NCBI GenBank assembly: GCA_944320775.1
Contig: CALUIV010000016.1
Location: 1-63,050 of the forward strand
Origin: an uncultured Paraprevotella sp.
GTDB lineage: Bacteria > Bacteroidota > Bacteroidia > Bacteroidales > Bacteroidaceae
Reading direction: 5' to 3'
Length of the DNA: 63,050 nucleotides
In this document: piece after piece, positions 36,117 through 42,972 of the stretch
How positions within the stretch are numbered: the first letter of the stretch is position 1
Layout of the letters: every line of letters starts with the position of its first letter
Program-made: the position numbers and the translations under genes
Notes under the pieces: model-generated
What the model was told of the DNA's origin: nothing
Seen by the model: the letters and a program-made list of their open reading frames with translations, nothing else
Database searches by the model: none

Positions 36117-36920
36117 ATGCTAAGATTTTTTAGTTTGGGAAGCGGAAGTAGCGGAAACAGTTATTTCCTGTTTTCAGACCATTTTGGAATACTTATTGAC
36201 GCAGGAATAGGGATAAGAAACATTAAAAAACATTTTAGGTCAAGAGGATTGACTCTTGATCGGATTAAGGCTGTTATTGTGACGCATGATCATGCCGATC
36301 ATATTAAGGCTTTGGGGCATTTATCTAATGATTATCATATTCCTGTTTATACAACTGCTGCTGTTCATGAAGGAATCAATAGAAATTATTGTATGACCAC
36401 GAAGATCTCAAGTGATTATGTTCGTGTTGTTGAGAAGGATAAGTCTTTTTGTTTGGATGAATTTTGTATAACGCCTTTTGAAGTTCCACATGACAGTACA
36501 GATAATGTCGGATATTTTATTTCCTATGATATGGTGCGTTTTTGTTTAATAACAGATGCTGGACACGCCACAGATAAGATGGCCGAATATATTCGACAGT
36601 CCAATTATTTGGTTTTAGAGGCAAATCATGATTTGAATATGTTGATGATGGGGCCATACCCAGCATATCTTAAAGGGAGGGTTTCTGGTCCCAAAGGGCA
36701 TATGAATAATCTTGAAGCTGCTGAACTTTTGGCTCAGAATGTAACAGAACAAATGCGTCATGTCTGGTTATGTCATATCAGTGAAGAAAATAATCATCCG
36801 GAGCTGGTTAAGAAAACAATGGATTCAGTACTCCGGTCGTACGGTATTATTATGGGAAAGGACTTTGAACTGGATGTATTGCGAAGAATAGTCCCGTCAG
36901 ACTTGTTTTTATTGGAGTGA
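36117..36920 (+). CDS. MBL-fold metallohydrolase, YycJ/WalJ-like
   Basis: The 267-aa protein opens with the YycJ/WalJ signature FFSLGSGSSGNSYFL and has the metal motif THDHADHIKAL near residues 56-66 (HxHxDH), with further ligands in VPHDSTDN near 122-129, ITDAGHAT near 143-150 and a closing HISEENNHPE near 219-228. WalJ is a metal-dependent exonuclease-like protein linked to DNA replication and cell-wall signalling in Firmicutes; the role here is inferred from the family. Confidence 0.88.
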   Translation: MLRFFSLGSGSSGNSYFLFSDHFGILIDAGIGIRNIKKHFRSRGLTLDRIKAVIVTHDHADHIKALGHLSNDYHIPVYTTAAVHEGINRNYCMTTKISSDYVRVVEKDKSFCLDEFCITPFEVPHDSTDNVGYFISYDMVRFCLITDAGHATDKMAEYIRQSNYLVLEANHDLNMLMMGPYPAYLKGRVSGPKGHMNNLEAAELLAQNVTEQMRHVWLCHISEENNHPELVKKTMDSVLRSYGIIMGKDFELDVLRRIVPSDLFLLE

Positions 36921-36943
36921 TCGTTAAAAATACGAGGAAAAAG

Positions 36944-36974
36944 TTGCCAGTTTCATTAAAAAGAACTACCTTTG
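36944..36974 (+). promoter_or_regulatory. Promoter of the tRNA-Lys array, TTG-N20-TACCTTTG
   Basis: TTG at 36944-36946 and TACCTTTG at 36967-36974 match the Bacteroidetes promoter with 20-base spacing. It lies 22 bases before the first tRNA-Lys and is the only promoter seen for the four genes. Confidence 0.75.
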
Positions 36975-36996
36975 CACTCGCAAAACAAAAGCAAAT

Positions 36997-37069
36997 GCGT
37001 CCTTAGCTCAGTTGGTAGAGCAATTGACTCTTAATCAATGGGTCCAGGGTTCGAATCCCTGAGGGCGTA
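36997..37069 (+). tRNA. tRNA-Lys(CTT), copy 1
   Basis: Cloverleaf of 73 bases with anticodon CTT in loop CTCTTAA, D-arm GCTC, T-loop TTCGAAT and discriminator A73. CCA is not encoded. The acceptor stem ends in a G1-U72 wobble. Confidence 0.96.
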
Positions 37070-37099
37070 CAAAGAGATGAATCTTTTTAAAAAGTTGAT

Positions 37100-37172
37100 G
37101 CGTCCTTAGCTCAGTTGGTAGAGCAATTGACTCTTAATCAATGGGTCCAGGGTTCGAATCCCTGAGGGCGTA
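37100..37172 (+). tRNA. tRNA-Lys(CTT), copy 2
   Basis: Identical in sequence to copy 1 and offset by 103 bases. The 30-base spacer before it is repeated exactly before copies 3 and 4. Confidence 0.96.
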
Positions 37173-37202
37173 CAAAGAGATGAATCTTTTTAAAAAGTTG
37201 AT

Positions 37203-37275
37203 GCGTCCTTAGCTCAGTTGGTAGAGCAATTGACTCTTAATCAATGGGTCCAGGGTTCGAATCCCTGAGGGCGTA
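37203..37275 (+). tRNA. tRNA-Lys(CTT), copy 3
   Basis: Identical to copies 1 and 2, again at a 103-base offset. Confidence 0.96.
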
Positions 37276-37305
37276 CAAAGAGATGAATCTTTTTAAAAAG
37301 TTGAT

Positions 37306-37378
37306 GCGTCCTTAGCTCAGTTGGTAGAGCAATTGACTCTTAATCAATGGGTCCAGGGTTCGAATCCCTGAGGGCGTA
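37306..37378 (+). tRNA. tRNA-Lys(CTT), copy 4
   Basis: Identical to the other copies. The sequence after it departs from the repeat and runs into the array terminator. Confidence 0.96.
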
Positions 37379-37380
37379 CA

Positions 37381-37413
37381 AAAAAGTCTAGTGATTTATC
37401 ACTAGACTTTTTT
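37381..37413 (+). terminator. Terminator of the tRNA-Lys array
   Basis: AAAAAGTCTAGTGAT pairs with ATCACTAGACTTTTT around a very short loop, followed by T. It also reads as a terminator on the minus strand for the fucosidase gene, whose stop is just beyond at 37419. Confidence 0.9.
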
Positions 37414-37418
37414 GTTGC

Positions 37419-38738
37419 TTATTTACCAGATCTCTCTAATTCTAATTCGATAATTTTATCAGTCTCAGTTGGTATTTCATCAAGTAACAATGTTATTCCA
37501 CCAGGAACTCGTTTGAAATTTAATGTCTTTTTATCTTCAAATGTAAAGGCTCGTTTTACTTTGCTTTCTTCTAAAGGCAGAAATAATGCTTTATCTTGTA
37601 GATTTAAAATATGCACAAATAAACGATTGTCTTTTTGAGTCGTTACCCCCCAATCGTGTGGCGCAATACAGCCTCCACGCGTGCCATAAATTGTTTCACC
37701 GTTCTTTTTGAGCCACAAACCTATTTCTTTTAAACGTTTTATTGCAACCTCAGGAAGGCAACCATCGGGTTGTGGTCCAATATTCATAAGTAGGTTCGCA
37801 TCTTTTCCTGCTGCTTTAACAAGATAATGTATTAATGTCTTTGTAGATTTATAATTTTGGTCTGTGATTTTGTACCCCCACATGCCGTTCATGGTTTCGC
37901 ATGTTTCTAGTGGTAATTTGCTGATATCTTGTCCTGATAATCCTGCTTTGTTTTCTCCCGGAAGATCCCGTTCAAATATTTGTATATCTTCTCCTTCAAA
38001 AGGTTCACTATGGTGGTTGTTGCCGATAAGGCAAGCTGGTTGTAATTTGTGTATTAAAGCGTATTGTTCCGGTAATTGCCAGTCAAAGTTTGGGTTTTGA
38101 TCTTGATCCCACCAGCCGTCAAACCAAATTGCTCCAATCGGACCGTAATTTGTCAGTAATTCGGTGAGTTGATTATTCATAAATTGATAATAGTTGTTCC
38201 AGTTTCCTTTTTCATTAGAGCGTCCTGTGCCTCTTCCGGTACGTCCCCAGGGATAATCTTCTCGGTACCAGTCTAGATGAGAATAGTATAAATGTAGTCG
38301 AATTCCTTGTTTTTGGCATTCTTCTGCTAATTCTTTTAGAACATCCCGTTTAAAAGGTGTGGCGTCTACAATATTGTATTCGGAATATTGGGAATGGAAC
38401 ATAGAAAAGCCTTCATGGTGTCGGGTAGTGAAACAGATGTATTTGGCTCCTGATGCTTTAATTGCAGAAACCCATTCTGCAGCATTGAATTTCGATGGAT
38501 AAAAGCCACCGGCAAGTTTGGCGTATTCCTTATAATTTAAATCATTGTTTGTCATTGTCCATTCTCCAGTTGCTAACATGGAGTAAAGTCCCCAATGCAA
38601 GAAAATACCAAAACGGGCATCGCGAAATTCTTGACGTGATTTTATATTCTCTTCTGATGGAGTATAATTCTGTGATCGTGCCGGTAACGTCAGGCTGCTT
38701 ATTAGTAATAATGAAGCTAATAAATGATGTTTTTTCAT
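37419..38738 (-). CDS. Alpha-L-fucosidase, GH29
   Basis: The secreted 439-aa enzyme (signal peptide about 1-22) removes alpha-L-fucose from glycans, probably in the periplasm. The GH29 core is clear: FGIFLHWGLYS near 43-53, FTTRHHEGFSMFHS near 102-115 and GAIWFDGWWDQ near 202-212 with the nucleophile Asp207. It is shorter at the C-terminus than two-domain fucosidases, having only a small beta-sandwich. No carbohydrate locus surrounds it. Confidence 0.93.
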   Translation of the reverse strand: MKKHHLLASLLLISSLTLPARSQNYTPSEENIKSRQEFRDARFGIFLHWGLYSMLATGEWTMTNNDLNYKEYAKLAGGFYPSKFNAAEWVSAIKASGAKYICFTTRHHEGFSMFHSQYSEYNIVDATPFKRDVLKELAEECQKQGIRLHLYYSHLDWYREDYPWGRTGRGTGRSNEKGNWNNYYQFMNNQLTELLTNYGPIGAIWFDGWWDQDQNPNFDWQLPEQYALIHKLQPACLIGNNHHSEPFEGEDIQIFERDLPGENKAGLSGQDISKLPLETCETMNGMWGYKITDQNYKSTKTLIHYLVKAAGKDANLLMNIGPQPDGCLPEVAIKRLKEIGLWLKKNGETIYGTRGGCIAPHDWGVTTQKDNRLFVHILNLQDKALFLPLEESKVKRAFTFEDKKTLNFKRVPGGITLLLDEIPTETDKIIELELERSGK

Positions 38739-38808
38739 AAATTGATGTGTTTGTTTCTTTATTACGTAGGTATAAGATTTAATTAAATTTACTTGTTATT
38801 CCTGGATT

Positions 38809-39177
38809 TTATAATTTACTGAGAAATTTCTCTTTGTCTACGATGTATCTAATGTGTTCGCCTTCTCCGATCAGGCCACCTTCATCCGATGCTGTTACTT
38901 TGAAAACTAATTTTCTGTTTTCGCAAGCTGTTAATACCGCTGTTGCTGTTACTTCTTTTCCGAGAGCTGTCGGTTTGATATGTGATGAACAAATACGACT
39001 ACCTACGGTTGTACTTCCGTTGGGTAGATATGGGGCAACAGCTTTCATGGCAGCATTTTCCATCAAAGCGAGCATTGCCGGTGTGCCCAATACAGGTAAA
39101 TCTCCACTGCCAATATTTATAGCCAAGTGTTCTTCTGATACTGTTATTTTGCTTGTAAAAGTTAGTCCTATTTCCAT
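38809..39177 (-). CDS. Hot-dog fold thioesterase (FlK-like)
   Basis: The 122-aa protein fits the small thioesterase family that includes fluoroacetyl-CoA thioesterase FlK. Key parts are LGTPAMLALMENAAM near residues 30-44, with the acid/Asn-type helix, TTVGSRICSSHIKPTALGKEV near 56-76 and VTASDEGGLIGEGEHIRYIV near 94-113. It likely cleaves a short acyl-CoA; the substrate is unknown. It is transcribed alone. Confidence 0.85.
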   Translation of the reverse strand: MEIGLTFTSKITVSEEHLAINIGSGDLPVLGTPAMLALMENAAMKAVAPYLPNGSTTVGSRICSSHIKPTALGKEVTATAVLTACENRKLVFKVTASDEGGLIGEGEHIRYIVDKEKFLSKL

Positions 39178-39225
39178 TATTGTTTAGTTTTTAATTGATA
39201 GTTCGTTGCTACGAAAAAGAGGAGC

Positions 39226-39381
39226 TTATAGCTCCTCTGCAGAAAGTTCCACCACTTGCCCATTGCGGGCTACAACTAAAGTGAGGTTGTCATGTTTGGC
39301 CCGTTTGATTAATCGTTCTTGAGCCAACAGAATACCTTCGTCGATTTTACGCTGCATTTCAGCTACTTCAAGTTCATTCAT
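39226..39381 (-). CDS. Small protein paired with zeta-like kinase, possible antitoxin
   Basis: The charged 51-aa protein (MNELEVAEMQRKIDEG start) is mostly helical, then ends with LTLVVARNGQVVELSAEEL. I do not recognise a named family. It overlaps the 3' end of the zeta-toxin-like gene by 8 bases. Earlier in-frame ATGs at 39387 and 39408 are also possible. Tight coupling with the kinase suggests a partner or antitoxin, although classical epsilon antitoxins precede their toxin. Confidence 0.6.
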   Translation of the reverse strand: MNELEVAEMQRKIDEGILLAQERLIKRAKHDNLTLVVARNGQVVELSAEEL

Positions 39382-39979
39382 TATCATCGGGTCTTTCGTT
39401 ATATTCATTTTTAAATTTATTGAAAATCTCAGGTACCAAGACTGTTATTTTATTATCTTTCCAGCCATATGCTACTTTGTTTGTTGGGCATACGCTGTTA
39501 TCATATAGCGCCCAATAATCACAAATTGGCATATATAATTTGAATAGGTTTGACAGACCGTTGTTGTATCTGCGGTAAATAACATCTGTCGGAATATTGT
39601 GTCCCCCCAAGCTTACTCGTTTGGCAACTCGTTTTACTGCCTGTTCAGGGCTAGCCAGTGAGAAAAACAATAGAGTGACAAAATATCCTCTTTTTTGGGC
39701 CTGTTTGATTAGCTTGACATAAGAACGCGTAGCCAAGGTCGTTTCAAATGCAAACGTTTCCCCTTCTTTTAATAGATGAATAATCCGATCGATCATCAGT
39801 CGTCCAGCCTGAATGGCAACACCTTCAGGGTTGAAGGGAGACAGACCGGCTGCGATTTCATCGGCATTCACAAATTCCCGACAATCCAGCATTTCTGGCA
39901 GTACCGTGAAACTGGCTGTCGTTTTACCTGCACCATTACATCCGGCAATGATGTAGAGATTGTGTTTTTGCTCTGTCAT
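39374..39979 (-). CDS. Zeta-toxin-like P-loop kinase
   Basis: The 201-aa protein has Walker A AGCNGAGKTTAS near residues 13-24, NADEIAAGLSPFNPE near 38-52 (substrate-site Asp/Glu), FAFETTLATRSY near 77-88 and a basic lid VKRVAKRVSLGGHNIP near 114-129. This is the layout of zeta toxins/UDP-GlcNAc kinases. Stand-alone chromosomal forms in Bacteroidetes are often called zeta toxin family; toxicity is not shown by sequence. It is followed by an overlapping small gene. Confidence 0.82.
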   Translation of the reverse strand: MTEQKHNLYIIAGCNGAGKTTASFTVLPEMLDCREFVNADEIAAGLSPFNPEGVAIQAGRLMIDRIIHLLKEGETFAFETTLATRSYVKLIKQAQKRGYFVTLLFFSLASPEQAVKRVAKRVSLGGHNIPTDVIYRRYNNGLSNLFKLYMPICDYWALYDNSVCPTNKVAYGWKDNKITVLVPEIFNKFKNEYNERPDDNE

Positions 39980-40199
39980 AGGCCTGAGATATTAAGATTT
40001 CATATACAAAAGTAATAATTAGGAACGACTGATGCAATATTCTTACTGATTTTTTGTTTTATATAGATTTTGATTGTGCACATAAAGAATTGATGTGCAA
40101 GTCGGGGTATGTTACAACTTAGAGACTCTTGGCCTTATTACTTAGGATTAGTTGTCTTATTTTTAATTGCTTGGTATTGAAAAATATCATTCCAGGTTT

Positions 40200-40880
40200 T
40201 TATTTTTTCTCTAACAAGTCCGGACGTAGTGCCTTGGTTCGTTCAAATGATTGTTGTAATTCCCATTCTTTGATTTTAGCTTCATGTCCTGAGAGTAAAA
40301 TTTCTGGAACTTTCCAACCTTTGTAGTCTGCAGGGCGAGTGTAAACAGGTGCAGCAAGTAAATTGTCCTGAAAAGAATCTGATAAAGCACTTTGTTCGTC
40401 TCCAATAACCCCGGGAATAATTCGTACAATGGCATCTGTCATGACTGCAGCTGCGAGTTCTCCACCGGTAAGAACAAAGTCGCCAATACTTATCTCTTTA
40501 GTAATCAAATGTTCTCGGATTCTGTAATCTATTCCTTTGTAATGTCCGCAAAGAATAATCAGATTCTTACAGAGAGAAAGGGTATTGGCCATCGGTTGAT
40601 CAAATTTTTCTCCATCAGGAGAAGTAAAGATGATTTCATCATAATCACGTTCTGCCTTAAGTGCTGATATGCAACGGTCTATAGGTTCACACTGCATAAC
40701 CATGCCTGCGAAACCACCATAAGGATAATCGTCAACCCTGCGAAATTTGTCGGTTGAGTAGTCGCGCAGATTATGCAAATGGATTTCTACCAATCCTTTT
40801 TTCTGGGCACGACCTAAAATGGATTCGTTTAAGAATCCTTCTATCAATTCTGGCAATACACTGATAATGTCAATTCTCAT
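40200..40880 (-). CDS. trmD: tRNA (guanine37-N1)-methyltransferase
   Basis: TrmD methylates G37 of tRNAs next to the anticodon and prevents +1 frameshifting. The 226-aa knotted methyltransferase has [20 protein letters not shown] at its start, [17 protein letters not shown] near 51-67 and [22 protein letters not shown] near 133-154, all family signatures. It lies downstream of tRNA-Gly on the same strand. Confidence 0.97.
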   Translation of the reverse strand: MRIDIISVLPELIEGFLNESILGRAQKKGLVEIHLHNLRDYSTDKFRRVDDYPYGGFAGMVMQCEPIDRCISALKAERDYDEIIFTSPDGEKFDQPMANTLSLCKNLIILCGHYKGIDYRIREHLITKEISIGDFVLTGGELAAAVMTDAIVRIIPGVIGDEQSALSDSFQDNLLAAPVYTRPADYKGWKVPEILLSGHEAKIKEWELQQSFERTKALRPDLLEKK

Positions 40881-40936
40881 ATAAGTTCAATATAAAAAAT
40901 AAAAACCACTTGCGGTGATACAAGCGGTTTTGGTGT

Positions 40937-41012
40937 TGGAGCGATAAACGGGACTCGAACCCGCGACCCTCGGCTTGGGAAGCCAATGCTCTACCAACTG
41001 AGCTATTATCGC
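40937..41012 (-). tRNA. tRNA-Gly(CCC)
   Basis: On the minus strand the acceptor stem GCGATAA pairs with TTATCGC, the discriminator is T and CCA is encoded. The anticodon loop TTCCCAA gives anticodon CCC for glycine. Of the tRNA genes in this window it is the only one that carries CCA. Confidence 0.94.
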
Positions 41013-41198
41013 ATGTTTCTCTAGTTTGATGCAAAAGTAGAAAAAATACACTAACCAAACAAGGAATATTCTGAAAAAATGGTATTGAATGTTGTTTAGG
41101 GTCTTGGCTTGCGTTGGGAAAATATTTTCTTTCTACTTATAATTATTATATAGCTTGTTTTTTGTGCTTGAAAATTCGGAAAAAATAAAAAAAAAGAG

Positions 41199-41206
41199 TA
41201 TTTTTG
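41199..41206 (+). promoter_or_regulatory. Candidate -7 element TATTTTTG right at the HU/SPOR gene start
   Basis: This consensus match ends only 4 bases before the GTG start codon. If used, the mRNA would be leaderless or nearly so. Confidence 0.45.
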
Positions 41207-41210
41207 CAAT

Positions 41211-42299
41211 GTGAAGAATTTGGCGAAACATATAGAGTTATTACTGTTGGATAATGAATGTGTCATTATTCCGCAGTTTGGTGGCTTTGTCACTCAATAT
41301 AAGGATATCGAGTATTTGGATGAGGATGCTATCTTTATGCCTCCGTCCAGAACAGTTGGTTTTAATGAGAAACTGCAAGGAAATGACGGTTTGCTTGTAG
41401 CTTCTTTTATGGAAACGTATTGTGTGGCTGAGAGTGAAGCAAAACGTATGATTCATGCAGAAGTGCTTGAAATGAGACAGCAATTGCTGGAAAATGGCAC
41501 TTACGATTTTGGTTCATTAGGTTTATTGAATCAGAATGAAGACGGTGAAGTTTCTTTTTCTCCGTGTGCTGCAGGTGTTTCAACGCCAGATTTTTATGGA
41601 TTAGATGTTTTGGAATTTCCAAGATTGCAATTAGATGCTGGATCTGCAAGTCGACAATATATCCAAGATTATAAGCCTTTGTTGAGTAAGGATGAGCGTG
41701 GATTTACGATAAACATTAGTCATAAAGCTGTTCATCAGCTTGCTACTATGGCAGCAGCAATTTTGCTATTCTTTTTCTTTGCAACGCCAATAAGAAATGT
41801 GAATGTAAGTCATAGCGAGGATGTTGTCGGGAAGAGTGTTATGTTGGCTTCGTCTTTTTTGGTTCCTCAGATGTCCGTGGAAGATTTCTGTGTAAAAGCG
41901 TCGGAATATGATCCTTTAGTTGTTTCGGATACGGTAGTTTTGACGACTGATACAACAAAGGTAAAAGTAACTGTTTCAGATGCCAATGTTGTAGAACCTG
42001 TTCCTACTGCATCAACAAAAACATCTTCAGCGGTATTAACTTCAAAAGAGTTTTCTGAAACGGTTGAAGAGTATGCAGTTGTTGTAGCTAGTTCTATTCC
42101 GGAGTCAAATGCATCTCTTTTGATTGAACAATTACAAGATAAAGGATTTCCTGGCGCAACAATATTCCGGAAAGGAAAGATGGTACGCGTCGTTTTCAGG
42201 GGATTTAAAACCGAACAAGAAGCTCAGATAAAGAAAAACAGACTTCGCGATGCTGGAACTGATTTTAAAGGAGTCTGGATTTTAAAACTGAATGAATAA
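41211..42299 (+). CDS. HU-domain protein with C-terminal SPOR domain
   Basis: The start is GTG 41211, which gives the conserved opening NLAKHIELLLLDNECVIIPQ of the family. The 362-aa protein has an HU/CCDC81-type DNA-binding-like domain (about 1-110), a single membrane helix near 178-195 and a C-terminal SPOR domain near 285-362 that binds denuded peptidoglycan at the septum. It would span the inner membrane with the HU part inside. The link between nucleoid and division site is an inference from the domains. Confidence 0.88.
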   Translation: MKNLAKHIELLLLDNECVIIPQFGGFVTQYKDIEYLDEDAIFMPPSRTVGFNEKLQGNDGLLVASFMETYCVAESEAKRMIHAEVLEMRQQLLENGTYDFGSLGLLNQNEDGEVSFSPCAAGVSTPDFYGLDVLEFPRLQLDAGSASRQYIQDYKPLLSKDERGFTINISHKAVHQLATMAAAILLFFFFATPIRNVNVSHSEDVVGKSVMLASSFLVPQMSVEDFCVKASEYDPLVVSDTVVLTTDTTKVKVTVSDANVVEPVPTASTKTSSAVLTSKEFSETVEEYAVVVASSIPESNASLLIEQLQDKGFPGATIFRKGKMVRVVFRGFKTEQEAQIKKNRLRDAGTDFKGVWILKLNE

Positions 42300-42308
42300 A
42301 AGTCATTG

Positions 42309-42346
42309 AGGCGGATCATCTTAGGTTGTCCGCCTTTCATTTTTTA
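42309..42346 (+). terminator. Terminator after the HU/SPOR gene
   Basis: AGGCGGA pairs with TCCGCCT around a 13-base loop, followed by TTCATTTTTT. It starts 9 bases after the stop codon. Confidence 0.8.
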
Positions 42347-42418
42347 TATTCTTTCCAATAAAAGAAAAATATTTCAATTTAGTTTGTAAAGTAAATAATC
42401 ATAGATTTATAGATTATT

Positions 42419-42955
42419 ATGAAAAGAGTACGCTGTCCTAAGTGTGATCATTATATTACGTTTGATGAGACCCAGTATGAAGACGGTCAATCGCTTGTTT
42501 TTGAGTGTGAAATGTGTCATAAACAATTTGGTATCCGTATAGGGAAGTCAAAGTTACAGGCAACACGTAAGGAAGAAGTGTTGGATGAACAAGAACATTC
42601 AGACGCATATGGCAGTATTGTTGTTGTTGAGAATGTGTTTCATTTTAAACAGGTGCTTCCTTTAAAGATGGGAGATAACGTTATTGGGCGATACGTGAAA
42701 GGGTCAAAGATTTCTACTCCGATAGAAACCGTTGATCCTAGTATTGATACGACTCACTGTATTATTAATGTAAAAAGGAACAAACAGGGAAAATTGATAT
42801 ATACCTTGCGTGATGCTCCAAGTAATACCGGGACATTTTATATGAATGAGATTCTTAAGGATAACGATCGTATCCGGCTTGAAGATGGTGCAATAGTGAC
42901 TATAGGTGCGACGACAATGATTCTACGTGCGGCATCAGATAACACGGATAAATAG
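42419..42955 (+). CDS. Zinc-ribbon and FHA-domain protein
   Basis: The 178-aa cytosolic protein has an N-terminal CPKC...CEMC zinc ribbon (residues 5-8 and 34-37, similar to MJ0042-type fingers) and a C-terminal FHA domain near 80-170, which binds phosphothreonine peptides. The FHA core shows GDNVIGRYVKGSKIS and THCIINVKRN. No kinase gene lies nearby. It precedes tex by 17 bases and may share its transcript. Confidence 0.85.
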   Translation: MKRVRCPKCDHYITFDETQYEDGQSLVFECEMCHKQFGIRIGKSKLQATRKEEVLDEQEHSDAYGSIVVVENVFHFKQVLPLKMGDNVIGRYVKGSKISTPIETVDPSIDTTHCIINVKRNKQGKLIYTLRDAPSNTGTFYMNEILKDNDRIRLEDGAIVTIGATTMILRAASDNTDK

Positions 42956-42972
42956 AATTAATAGAAAAACTT

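Larger units (their letters stand above)
36997..37378 (+). repeat. 103-bp tandem repeat carrying four tRNA-Lys genes
   Basis: Gene (73 bases) plus spacer (30 bases) is repeated three times exactly, with a fourth gene lacking the spacer. No base differs between units as read by eye, spacer included, which points to recent amplification or gene conversion. Confidence 0.93.

Noticed and set aside
36997-37378. CRISPR-like array of regular repeats
   Set aside because: The repeat is 103 bases and contains a full tRNA-Lys cloverleaf; the spacers are identical to one another, unlike CRISPR spacers.
40077-40099. TGCACAT/ATGTGCA inverted repeat downstream of trmD as an operator
   Set aside because: It is a short palindrome with no nearby start codon or promoter on either strand to regulate; chance is likely in AT-rich sequence.
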